DNA of 64,000 bases, from NCBI GenBank assembly GCA_963922205.1, contig CAWUHX010000156.1, positions 248,001 through 312,000 on the forward strand, written 5' to 3'. How positions within the stretch are numbered: position 1 is the stretch's first letter; each line of letters opens with the position of its first letter. The stretch comes from Romanomermis culicivorax (taxonomy: Eukaryota > Nematoda > Enoplea > Mermithida > Mermithidae). The translations under genes were made by a program, and so were the position numbers. Below are positions 23,750 to 33,893 of the stretch, one piece after another. The notes below the pieces were generated by a model. The model saw nothing but the letters and a program-made list of their open reading frames with translations. It was not told where the DNA came from and did no database searches.

Positions 23750-24724
23750 GCTAGTGCTTTGAAATGCGATCAATTACGAAAAGAACAGTTAGAGAGTCAA
23801 CAGCCTCCGACGGCTGGCTCCGAACTGATGATCGACGAACCAACAACGTCGCAGCAAGTGGAAATGGTTAGCGAACAACAAAAACCACAACGAACCGTCT
23901 GAGAATATAAAGTTCCGTACCGACGACACGGTAGACCGCGCACACCGCCCGAAGAACGGTACCCCAGCGTACCTACTGCGCCTATTACGGCCCAAATCCA
24001 ACCGAGAATGACCGATGAAGCAATTATCATTAATTACTTCAATCGTACCCATTTAGATTTTGATCCCGTCATTTTACGTCAAGCCACCGCAGCTTCGCAA
24101 CAAATAGCTCAGGATTTCCCTGACTATTTCCAAGCACGATATTTGCGACGAGATCCGCATTGCACAGAAGAACTCACTGCAGTTCTTCTAAGCTGGATGT
24201 GTGATTACTACAAGTATTACGGCGCCGAAAACGCAATCGTTATAACACAGCTCACGCTGTTCCTCTTCCACGCCAGACAGGCCTACAACTACAAAACGAC
24301 CGATAATTCGTATTCGATGGCTCTACGCTACATTTTGCAATGCCTGACCGATACGCGAGCCCTGAATTATCCGGCGACTGAAGAAAGAAAGGCCACCATC
24401 CGAGACATTCATCGCGAATATCAAATCGAAATGGACAAACGAGCCGAGGAAAAGAAAAAGAAAGACGCAACGATAATGGCAAAAGCGGCCGTACCGCAAA
24501 AGTATCAAATGACACCGGCTCCGATCATCACTATGTCAACGACCGCGACAACTCAACCATCGGCAGTTGGAGTTCGAACATCATTGGGAGCCGCGCAACG
24601 AGCCTTGGCCCCACGTGCGCCAACTACAAGTCAATCGATACAGATGCCCACGCTGGGTATTCTGAAAGCGAGCAAAACCCCGACCAAAGTTTTGCCTAAA
24701 GGTCGTGGATTTCCGCCGAAATGA
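23750..24724 (+). pseudogene. Third ORF, C-terminal domain
   Basis: Same frame, interrupted by one more TGA at 23900-23902. From 24008 there are 238 open codons: a helical, aromatic-rich domain (for example LLSWMCDYYKYYGAENAIV and LFLFHARQAYNYKTT), a charged coiled stretch (MDKRAEEKKKKDA) and a Thr/Pro/Ala-rich tail. It ends with TGA at 24722-24724. I recognise no family. The shared frame and codon style argue that it is the C terminus of the exonuclease protein, about 1,324 residues in total if the stops are ignored. Confidence 0.6.
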
Positions 24725-25058
24725 GTCAAAATGGATAAGTATCACGATGCTAAACGCATCTCTTTTTCTTTCACTAGTTTATTCTTTTTCCAGTAGAATC
24801 TTTTCTTTCAAATCTCTAAAATTTTAAATTTCTCGGTGTGAAATACTAGTTTTCAGTTGCTCATCACTTTGTGCCGTAACATTTTTTGTGATAACATTGT
24901 TTGAATTTTCTTTGTTTGTGTAGTATGTGCCGCAGCGTAGAAAACGAGAAAGACAAACCGTCAAAGGAAGCTTGCCAAAAAACGAGCTAAACGCTCTCAT
25001 ACGATCAAAACGTCAATTCACCACGACACGTCGAAATCGCTTAAGGCGATTTACATCG
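24725..25058 (+). other. Retrotransposon 3' untranslated region
   Basis: Non-coding DNA between the third ORF and the polypurine tract. It is T-rich at first, then more mixed. No other feature is seen. Confidence 0.5.
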
Positions 25059-25071
25059 AAAGGGGGAGGAG
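25059..25071 (+). promoter_or_regulatory. Polypurine tract
   Basis: AAAGGGGGAGGAG lies immediately before the TG of the 3' LTR, the standard site for plus-strand DNA priming in LTR elements. Confidence 0.9.
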
Positions 25072-25658
25072 TGTTGTGGAGCGATTTGGCGTATTTGTAA
25101 AGCTCGTGTTGTTTTCGAAAAAAGATCGGCAAGTTTGAAGGAAAAGATCGTGACAAGACTCGCGAAGAGGCGTGGCTACGACGTGAAGAAATTATGAAAA
25201 TGTTTTTCATTAGATTCCGTTGTACTGTAGCCAAAAGGTTGTGTTTTGTGTTTTGACTGAAAAGTGTGAGGCGGCTATTTTGTACATTAGTAAATCGTGT
25301 GAAAAGTGTGTTCTAGATTGAGTCAAACTATTTGGAAAATAGTTTGAGTAAGCGAGTGAAACTCCTAAGCGATTAAGTAGTTAGTACGGCGCGAGTTTTC
25401 GGCATCGGAAAACCTTTGACGACCTGAGCGAAGATCCCTGGATAATTGACACAGCGCTCTCTACGAGCCTGTCAATCTCCTGCGTTCGACTATCGTTGCA
25501 TTAATTCCGTAAAACACTCCGAGTGTTTCGTCTATAGCGTTCCGCACGCTCTTCTACGTTCCGTACGTCTCTTCTAAACGCGCGATAAATCGTCAAGGTA
25601 CACAGCTAAATTCTCATCTGCGTCGTCATCTAATCATCTCATTTTTTCACGCACGACA
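25072..25658 (+). repeat. 3' LTR
   Basis: Begins TGTTGTGGAGCGATTTGG directly after the polypurine tract and ends GCACGACA before the TGTT target duplication. It differs from the 5' LTR by about 13 substitutions and a 3-bp insertion, counted by eye. Confidence 0.95.
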
Positions 25659-25687
25659 TGTTCCTGCAAATGATCTGCAGGTTTTAA

Positions 25688-25830
25688 CTTTTCGCATGTT
25701 TAATCACGTGATCAGTTAGTTTACTGTACTTTTCGTCCGATCAATATCACACTCCCATAGCATCTTCTCCCGCCCGGATCCTGTCAATAGCTAAAAAAAT
25801 ATTGACTGGATCCGATCAATAGACACTGCC
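25688..25830 (-). repeat. Right arm of inverted repeat enclosing the retrotransposon
   Basis: Reverse-complement partner of 12305-12446, ending CAATAGACACTGCC. Most differences are single transitions. Confidence 0.75.
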
Positions 25831-26554
25831 CGTTTCTTTTTGTGCACGGCACGGACATTTGTGCCAATTGGCACAAGAGGCCAAAAAAATTTGTGCCAAT
25901 GGCACAAAAAAATTTTTTTTACTAGAGACGAAAACTGCGGAAAAGTTTTAGGCCAAAAATTTGATAAAAAGTTATTGTTTAACGCATTAATTTTTTGTAA
26001 AAATCGTGCCCAACCTATTTTTCAGCTAACCATGTCAGTGAGAAGAGAAAAAACTGTGCAACAAAATAGTTCATGAAATCCCAAAAAGAAATGGAATGCT
26101 GAGACAATTTAAATAGCTCCAGAATTGTTCAGGAAGTTCAACTTGATTCAGTTTTCGACCACGGATCTTATCCTATCCAAGAACAATGTTAAGAGACTAC
26201 TGAAAATGAAGTGGGAAATTGTGTAAATTTTCGGTCGGAACGGAACAATGTACCACCAACGATATCGAATTTTCCATATGAATGAATCAAGCACAAAAAG
26301 TAAGAATCTCACTTTTCAGTCCGAATGTGACTGAATCAGGTTTTTTTGCACACACAGCAACCATTTCGGGCTGTGCAACCTAATTTTGTCTGCCAAGTTG
26401 CACAGTACAACTTGAGGCCTGACTGCTTTTTTGATTAGTTTATTAGGGTTTTCTGTCCGGAGATGCATTTTTATGCGCTCTAAAATGGAAAAGGGTGAAA
26501 ATTTTCCGGCACTTGGCGCTGGGTTTCAATTCATTTATAATATTTTATATTGTT
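25831..26554. repeat. Repeat fragments, no gene
   Basis: Family C words occur at 25845-25920. A block at 25920-26020 is the reverse complement of about 50950-51085. CAGGTTTTTTTGCAC (about 26338) and a nearby GCAACC/GGTTGC stretch belong to the CAGGG-type hAT family. No coding exon is recognised. Confidence 0.5.
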
Positions 26555-26562
26555 CTTGTGCG

Positions 26563-27743
26563 CAGGGTTGGCGTGCATTGGGTTTTTGGGTTGATGGGTT
26601 TTTTGGGTTGGAAAATTGGACATTTCTGGGTTTTGGGGTTTTTTTAAGAAAAAAATCATTTTTTTCCATTTTGTTCTCAGAAATAAAGTTTCTTCCTGAT
26701 TTAATAATCAAAATGAGTTTTCTGACACTGACATGACAACAGAGTTGAGTTGAGATCACACAAACAAATCAAATGCTATCGTAAATTTTCAATTCAGGAG
26801 ACTTCTTAGCTTTATTCGATTCGGTTCCTATGACTGTTCTGTTTAGTTGACTTTTTCTAATCGAAAAGCCAATACACACCATTACTTGTGATTGTTAAAG
26901 TCTGCTCACAGCCATCAGCATTTAGTGAGCTGACTTGAGCAGCCCTTTAATTTTGAGGGAGACAGCAGACCCACTTGAGAAAGAGGCAGCTGACGGCTTT
27001 TGGGGTTCAAAAATGGGCTGAAAATCGACCACCAACCAAGTATTCTAGTTGAATGGCTGTAAGCAGTATGATTGTTGAAGAAAAAAACATCAAACAAAAC
27101 AAAAAACACAATTTACAAGCAACCCAATGAATAAATGATCTCGGCAAGTGAAGATGATGAAAAAATACTTTTTTTTACAAAATGCTGGAGAGCAGTCAAA
27201 AATCTGCTATGCAATATTGGTTGACAGAAGGCAAAACGTGGCCTTCGTTCCAAAAAAATTGTCTTGAGAGTACGTTTTTTAAGACTATTAATGGCGAGCA
27301 AGCGAAATTTATTTTGTCATGTAGAATCACGTGTTTTCGATTTTGGTGTCCACTGCGTCATCAGAGCGTAATTCTTCAACATTTGGCTTTGTTCACAGCA
27401 AGTTGCATAATCAATTGCCATCTGCATCAGTCGAAAAGCTAGTCTTCATAAAATTCAATGCCAAAAATTTTTTTGACGGTGCATTAGTATATGATTTTAT
27501 TTGTTATGATAAGGAATCTGTATTTCTGCTTAAAATCAGGAAAAATGATATGAAAATGTTTTGCATTATGAAGAATAAAATTTTAGATGTGTTGCATTTG
27601 CTTTTCTTTCATACTTAATTCAGATCCACAATTGTGAAATGAAAAAAAACCCTGATTAAACCCATAAAACCCCATAAAAAACCCAAAAAACGCTAAAAAA
27701 ACCCAAATTCGAAATTTTGAAAATGAGTTTTTTCCCAACCCTG
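26563..27743. mobile_element. hAT-type element, CAGGGTTGG ends
   Basis: Termini are CAGGGTTGG and CCAACCCTG, with the exact 8-bp target duplication CTTGTGCG (26555-26562 and 27744-27751). GGGTTTTT-type words near the left end and AAAAACCC-type words near the right end form subterminal inverted repeats. No transposase domain is recognised; the short open frames inside (for example 27182-27442) have no known relatives. Confidence 0.88.
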
Positions 27744-27751
27744 CTTGTGCG

Positions 27752-28105
27752 CGGTTAAAAAATGTCATTCTAGTTAGTGCTTCTAGATTTTAATTAATAA
27801 CATATTATGGATGAATGTTTGATCCTGTGTCGTTTTTAGCGAATTTGATGAAAACCAACCCTTTTCTCGGTCATTTTCCCAAAATCTTTTTGTGATCTTC
27901 GTAAAAATTTCGACTTCCATGTGATTAAAACATTTTGTGTGCAGCAATGCTAAGAATTCTTGCCGGTTGAAAAATCCAAATTTTAGTCGCTTGCCTAGTT
28001 TTTGAGTTTCTGTTTGTCCGACCGAAAATTCATTAAATTCACTAAGAAATCAAACCTTCTGTAGGGAAATAAAAGCTGGAAAAATTCATTTTCCAGCGTT
28101 CTAGA
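27752..28105 (-). repeat. Dispersed repeat related to 9770-10060
   Basis: On the minus strand it matches 9770-10060 and part of 57890-58210, including the words ACAGAAGGTTTGATTT and CAAACATTCATCCATAAT. This is interior sequence of the CAGGG-type hAT family. Confidence 0.6.
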
Positions 28106-28298
28106 CATACCTGTAAGACCTCCGACCAGTTGGGGGGGGGGGGGTCGAAAAAAGTCGAAATTTTTCCCAAAAAACATACACTTTTTTGCACATTTTTTTA
28201 ATTTTTTCTAAACTGGGGGGGGGGTTGGGTGATGTTGGGTACATGGTTGGCCAAGTTGGGGGGAGGGGGTACCCCAACCCCCCCTCAAGTACAGGTAG
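28106..28298 (-). mobile_element. Short MITE, family B, minus orientation
   Basis: Starts CATACCTGTAAGACCTCC and ends TACAGGTAG, with an exact 8-bp duplication GTTCTAGA (28098-28105 and 28299-28306). Poly-G and G/C runs fill the 193-bp element. It is inserted in an older hAT-like repeat. Confidence 0.85.
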
Positions 28299-29287
28299 GT
28301 TCTAGATTGGAATTCAGAGAAAATTTTTGGCGCTACGCGCCGAACAAATTTTTTTTGATTTTCACTTCCTAAAACGCTGGAAAATAAACCTCCACAACGT
28401 TGCGAAATAAATTAAAATCGGACTGATGAATTGTAATTTGTTCGCCATATTGTTGCTAGTTGGAGAATCCAAATTCTTAGTTGCTTGCGTAGCTTTTAAA
28501 TTTTAGTTTGCACGACTGAAAATTCACTGAAAAATTAAACCTTCTGTCTAGGAAATGAAAGTTGAAAATATTCAATTTCCAACTTTCTGGAATATCAAAA
28601 TTAAAAAAAAATGTGAACGCTGGGCGTTGAGCAAGTTACTTTACTCCCTATTAACCTTCTCATTTTCTCTCCGAAACTCAGAAAATTGGGTTTTAAAAGC
28701 CTGTAACCGACGTGAATCGAATGAAATACTGGAAAACTAACCCTTAACGGTTTTTCCGATGAAATTAAGCGAATTTATTGATTTTAATGTGAGCGGCGAA
28801 AAATGTATCTGTGGAACCAAAAATTTTTTTCAAGTTGCATATTGTAACCTGGCCTCTGCAAAAAGACTGCTCATATGGACCTCTGAATCTTGCTCAAGTT
28901 TTTCAAGATGTAAACTATATATAGCGGATGTGCATAGGCAACGTACGCTAACTAGTATTTCAACGCGTAAGGAACACGCGCAAGTTACACTTTTAAAAAC
29001 TTGGATAAAATTTAGGAGTCAGTCACTAGTGTCAGATTTCTAAATCAGGAATTATGGTCCCTTAATCAAAGAAAAATTGTACTCCGCCGCCTGCTCATCT
29101 ACCCAATTCAACATCAATTTGAATTTAAGTTTTCATCTTCTCATCATTAATAAATAAATGACTTCGAAAACATCGAAATGTACGAATAAAACCTGAAGCC
29201 TGAGTAAAGCGTTTTCTAGCTTTTTCAAGCGAAAAAGACAGCGATGTTTTGAAATCGTGAGTTATTATATTATATATGTAACCAACA
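28299..29287. other. Repeat remnants and CENP-S upstream region
   Basis: A hairpin (GGCGCTACGCGCC, about 28333) and fragments of the CAGGG hAT interior extend to about 28870. The last few hundred bases before 29288 are unique-looking and should contain the CENP-S promoter, for which no specific element can be named. Confidence 0.4.
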
Positions 29288-30919
29288 ATGGAATTATTGG
29301 AAAGCCATGATTCGGACGAAAAAGTAATAGAAGAGGTACATAAACTGCAGAAATTTTTCGTGGAATTTATTCTCCGATTTATTTTGTCAATTTTAGCGTC
29401 TCAAAACTGCTATTCATTACGTCGTAAGCAAGAAATGTGAGGAAATTTCGAAAGAACAAGGCATCGAAAAATTTGCCGTAAGTCGCCTGTTTGTGTCAGA
29501 CATGTACGGCAAGAATTTTGCAGGGGTGAGGGTCCTTGGACTTTTATTCAGGGTGTAGGAGGGTGGGTGAGCAAAAAAACAAAAAAAAAAGTTCTGCAAG
29601 CTTGTTTTTCATACAAAATATGCACCAAAATCATCAGAAAAGTTGTCTTGGAAAAAGTTCAGGGGGTGTTTGACGATTTGTTTTGAGCCGGAGGGGTGGT
29701 CAGGGTCTCAGGTAAGGGGGTTTACCCCCTACCCCCTATGTGCAACACACTGCATTGTACGACGAAATTTAAATGTTGAACATCTTATTTTTGCTTGTCA
29801 GCCTACATTCGTAGCTTCTTTGACGGAATGTGTTTTTGCCGTTTCGAAAGAATGGTCAAGCGATTTGGAAGCTTTCGCAAAGTTAGTCTCTAAAGTTATT
29901 GTTCAGTTTTGACTATTCATTTTGAAAGTCTCAAATATCTCACTGAAAACTTAAATATGAGAATAGAAAAGTCCAATCCGGCAGAAAACTCTACTCAGTA
30001 AAAATGAAATTTTCGGGGACCGTTTTGTACAAAAGGGACGCAACTTGCAAAAATTGTAATCTACAATAATCCTCTATTCCCACTGGGAAGGAAGGATTCA
30101 TGTTATACCGATCCGTTCTTAGCAGTTTAGTTCGAATTGAAACTTGCTATCTGCTCTCTATGTCAATAGAAGACAGTTTTTGCGGGAAAAGCAGAGAAAA
30201 GCGTCACCAATTATGGTCAAAATCAGAAAATGAAATCTTAAACATGTATAATTTTTTCAAATTCTGTCAAATAGACGATCGCACGTCGTCTTAAGTGCAC
30301 ATCAACGAAAATTTTACTGACTTGAAGACGGCCTGAAACTGACTTACCAATCTGAGGTCACCTCCTCTGTTTTTCGTCAATTATCGTGTGAAAAAAGTTT
30401 GCTCTACAAATCCAGAGTTCACATCTCAGCTTGAAGCGTTTCATTTCAGTCACGAAAAGGCTTAGTTTCAATCCATCTGTACCCTGGACTTTTTGTTTGT
30501 TTTCATATAAAATGATAACGTGTCGATTTTTTCTTTCAAGCCATGCCAAACGATCCACGATAAATTTCGACGACTTTAAATTATTGACGAGAAAAAATTG
30601 CGATCTACAAAATATTGTCCAAAAACACATAGATCGTAAACAAGAACAATCTTCGACGAAAACAGATACAAAAGATGTTCATAAAAAAAGGACTACTCGG
30701 CGAAACGCTAAATCAGCGATTATGGAGAATGACGAAAATTCCCATCTTAGCCATGATGACGCCGACACGAGGCCAGGCAGCAGCACGATGGATTTCGTAA
30801 TAGAAAACGATACAAAATGTAAAATTAGCAAACTTGAAATGCAAAAAGATGAAGATGAGCCATTAAATTTTGAGTATGTGCAAAATTTTGATGAAGATAT
30901 GAATTTATTCGACGATTAA
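29288..30919 (+). CDS. CENPS: CENP-S / MHF1 histone-fold protein
   Basis: In other animals CENP-S pairs with CENP-X at the centromere (CENP-T-W-S-X) and with FANCM in DNA repair. Four exons: 29288-29335, 29397-29477, 29802-29881 and 30541-30919, with introns of 61, 324 and 659 bp and matching phases (0, 0, 2), giving 195 residues. The histone fold covers about residues 17-105: RLKTAIHYVVSKKCEEIS (helix 1), FVASLTECVFAVSKEWSSDLEAFA (long helix 2), then HAKRSTINFDDFKLLTRKN (helix 3), the family's most diagnostic stretch. The tail, with a KKRTTRR basic patch and an acidic end, is longer than in the ~138-residue human protein. Stop TAA at 30917-30919. The identification rests on domain-wide similarity. 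Intron 2 holds a GT-rich stretch of unknown origin. Confidence 0.9.
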
Positions 30920-32899
30920 TTAACTGTTCAGCTTTCTCGTTGTAATTGTTTTTCTAGAGTATCATGTTTTTCGGGATGAAGTACATAATGGAAAATTTTA
31001 TCTCGTTCGTTGTGTTAAAGTCTCCCCCGCTGTCTATTGGTCAGAGAACCGTTGATACGAAAAGACATTAAACGAAAAATTCGATCGGTGTCTATGTTTC
31101 AGTTGTCATTTATTTTGAAATGGTTAGGTGAAGCAGCGATAGTAAATATGGTAGTAGAAGACTAAGATTGAGATATTTTTACAGTAATCTCAAAGCCTCT
31201 AGAAATAATTTTTATCAAAGACTGAATCAGGAATAAAAAATTTATAAGATATTAATGAATGGGTCGTTCTTGAAAATCTTCCACAGTGTCTTTGCAGGTC
31301 GAACACTGGCTCGATGAGTCCACTGATGGACACCCATCTGAACAGGCTAATTAGTCCACTTGTTCTGACGAACAACATCAGATCAAGCATTTTATGCTAG
31401 AATTATGAACTTGAGCTGTTTGGTTTAATCAGAACTAAATCCGTAGAATTTCGGTTGTAATTTTTTTAGAATCCTATTTAATTTTCGAATCTTTGAGGAT
31501 TAAATTCGAATCTTTGAGGATTAAATTTGTATCTTGATGATTTGTCTGAATCTAATTTATTTGAAAAAGTTTCTTCTCGTATTGTTTTGAGTTTCTACTT
31601 GTCTTAGTCAACGAATAGTTCCTACTTTTTTCCGACTAAAACTGCTGTCTTTTATTTGAGCCTACAAAAATTGACTAAAGAACAAACTGAATTTTTTACG
31701 CTAGCCTGGCAGCAATGATTATCAAATAGGTTCATTGAATAATATCATAAACGTGCAAAAACTCGAACGCTTCTTGTCAGCCAATTTTGACCTCGAGATT
31801 TTTCATATGAGACTTGGGACAAAAAAGACTATACTTGTATTATGTTTGGAAATGAGAGAATATTTCAATATTCTCAATGGTATATTATGGAACTGTATTT
31901 TTGCTAATGAACTATTCAAAATATATCCCATTCCGTCGACCGAACATTGAAACGTTTTCTTGACATTTCTCATTCTTTGAAAACATATAAAGTTTCTGTC
32001 ACTTGGAGAATCAGTAGTACTTGTCCAAGGTTTTATTGGCAAATTTGTTCATACAGACACACATCGATTTCTTATGAAGGCAATCTGATGTTAAAATTAG
32101 CTATATCTTGAACCTTTGCACTCTATAGTACAGATTATCTAATAAGACTGGAAAACAGAAACATCTGTTTAATCACATAAAAAATTTTATTTAAGAGTTG
32201 CTATGGTTGAAAGTAATTATTGACGGAGAAAAAATTCATAGAATTTTTAAGAGAATGTGTGAAAAAAATTAAAACTTAGAATACAGAAAACTAATTCAAT
32301 TGGATTTTTACTTATAGTCTCCGAAATATGAAATATCTAAAACAGGAGTGCAACCCGAAAAATACCCCCCGAAAATCTTAGTTTCGGTTTTCCAATTCTC
32401 AGATGGTTTACGTTTTGGAAAAAATGATAGTTTTCATGGTTTCAGTTTCGGTCAACCGGAACAAGAATAAAAATTTCTGAAACTAATGGCTATCAAAGGT
32501 GTTGCGCCGCCTCCTATGGTGTAACCCATCGACTTTAGAGTAGATTTTTGAGGTGATGGCTTCCTGGAGGAGAGCGCCCCTCGCGCGGTTCTTCATAGGT
32601 AATTTGCACGAAGAATCCGGCGGACATATTGATTTTACACACTTATTTTTCGAGCTTCCTCGAAATCATCAAAAATGCTTGTTTTTATATTTCGAAAATT
32701 CCTGAGCAGATAATGGCGATAGATGTCACAGGCCGAGTTTGATGGGACCTGAGACAGATACTGTAGAAGAGTCATGAGTCAAAACCAGTTAGTAAATAAG
32801 TCAAAACTGTAATTTATTAAGCAGAGAAAATCATACTGTAGGCGATTCTGCACTGAGACAGTTTTTGAGAAGACGTTAAAAACGCACCTACAAGGCATT
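30920..32899. other. No gene recognised
   Basis: AT-rich DNA between CENP-S and a foldback element. It contains a short tandem duplication (TTCGAATCTTTGAGGATTAAA, near 31488-31530). The open frames at 31199-31390 and 31735-32042 show no known similarity. Confidence 0.4.
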
Positions 32900-33645
32900 T
32901 CCAAATGAACGAATTCCCAATTGAGCGACTTGCCAAGTGAGCAAATTCCCAATTGGGCGATTCCAAACGAGCGATCGTGAATCTTCTTATTTTCTCTCTT
33001 TGCCCTATATTTTTATTTATATGTATTTCTTTTCTCTTTCGTTTTTTGTGTGTATTGTTTATGCTTTCGCTTATGTACGTTTTCATCTTTTGTCTCTGCT
33101 TTCTTTCATTTTCTTTTTTCTTGTCATGTACTTTTTTCTTTTTTGCTCATGAAACGACACACTACAAGTCGCCATTTTGAATGCTTGAGTCTTTCATCGT
33201 CCGTAAGCGTAAAAATCTTCATAAAAACATATACAAAAGAATGCTGAAAATGACAGAAAAAAGAGGCATCATAGAGAAGGCAGCAAGAAAGAAAAAAATG
33301 TAAAAAAAGAAAGAATCAGTTGAGGTTAAAACCAAAATACTAAGGTGAAAAGTAATGAAGAAAAAATCACAAGGGATAAAATTATATACGAAGTAGACTT
33401 TGCCGGATCGTATAAGAATTACACGGAAGAAAGCTTGATAACTTCCAATTTGTTTCACGAGCAAAAATGAAGGAAGGCAGAGACAAAAGATAAAAACATA
33501 TATAAACGAAAACATTTTAAAATACGCAAAAAACCAATGAAAGACATACACACAAAAAATGTAAGGTAAAGAAGGAAAAGATGAAGAAAGTTTTGTTACA
33601 TTCTCGGTCGCTCATATGAGAATCGGTCAATTGGGAATTCGCTCA
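32900..33645. mobile_element. Foldback element with GAGCGA/CAATTG words and Y/R-biased interior
   Basis: The left arm has repeated variants of GAATTCCCAATTGAGCGA; the right end (33600-33645) is the inverted partner (TCGGTCGCTCATATGAG and GGTCAATTGGGAATTCGC). After the left arm comes about 140 bp of pyrimidine-rich DNA (33000-33140). Before the right arm come some 350 bp of purine-rich DNA (33240-33590). These can partly pair, so a single strand could fold along most of its length. Open frames in these tracts are low-complexity artefacts. Confidence 0.6.
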
Positions 33646-33893
33646 ACATGCACGTCCACGTTTTAAAAATGGCCCCACGACGAAATTCATGTACCACGGC
33701 ACTACGCCGAAACCCATCCTTGAATCTCCCGAGGAGCGGACACCATTTCTGCACAAACTTTTACTATAACATGGCTCGTAAAACAATATTCATAAAACCA
33801 ATCAACACCAGAAACGCTACAGTAAGAAGTATATTCGTGCGCTTCCAGATTCATGTAAATGCCACAATATTTTATGATCGGCAATCGACATAT

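Larger units (their letters stand above)
13412..25658 (+). mobile_element. Ty3/Gypsy-type LTR retrotransposon with an extra spliced exonuclease ORF
   Basis: A complete 12,247-bp element. It has LTRs of 584 and 587 bp starting TG and ending CA, the 4-bp target duplication TGTT (13408-13411 and 25659-25662), a primer-binding site near 14001 and a polypurine tract at 25059-25071. The order is gag, protease, reverse transcriptase, RNase H, integrase. Integrase after RNase H is the Ty3/Gypsy arrangement. A third coding region (20536-24724) follows pol. By eye the LTRs differ at about 13 sites plus a 3-bp indel, roughly 2 percent, so the insertion is fairly young. Eight in-frame stops interrupt the frames (14600, 15695, 16542, 18468, 19485, 23207, 23747, 23900), with no indel frameshift. 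This copy is probably defective unless its stops are read through. Confidence 0.95.

Noticed and set aside
14600-23902. Reassigned stop codons in this genome
   Set aside because: UMP-CMP kinase ends in TAG, TDP-43 in TGA and CENP-S in TAA at the family's expected C termini, so all three stops work normally. The retrotransposon stops are better read as mutations or, at most, read-through.
20536-24724. The third ORF as an envelope glycoprotein
   Set aside because: No signal peptide, membrane anchor, Cys pattern or cleavage site. Instead it has nuclease motifs and an SR-like tail.
32937-33247. Phe/Ser/Cys-rich hydrophobic open frames resembling membrane proteins
   Set aside because: They come from the pyrimidine-rich arm of a foldback element; composition alone produces the TTT/TCT codons.
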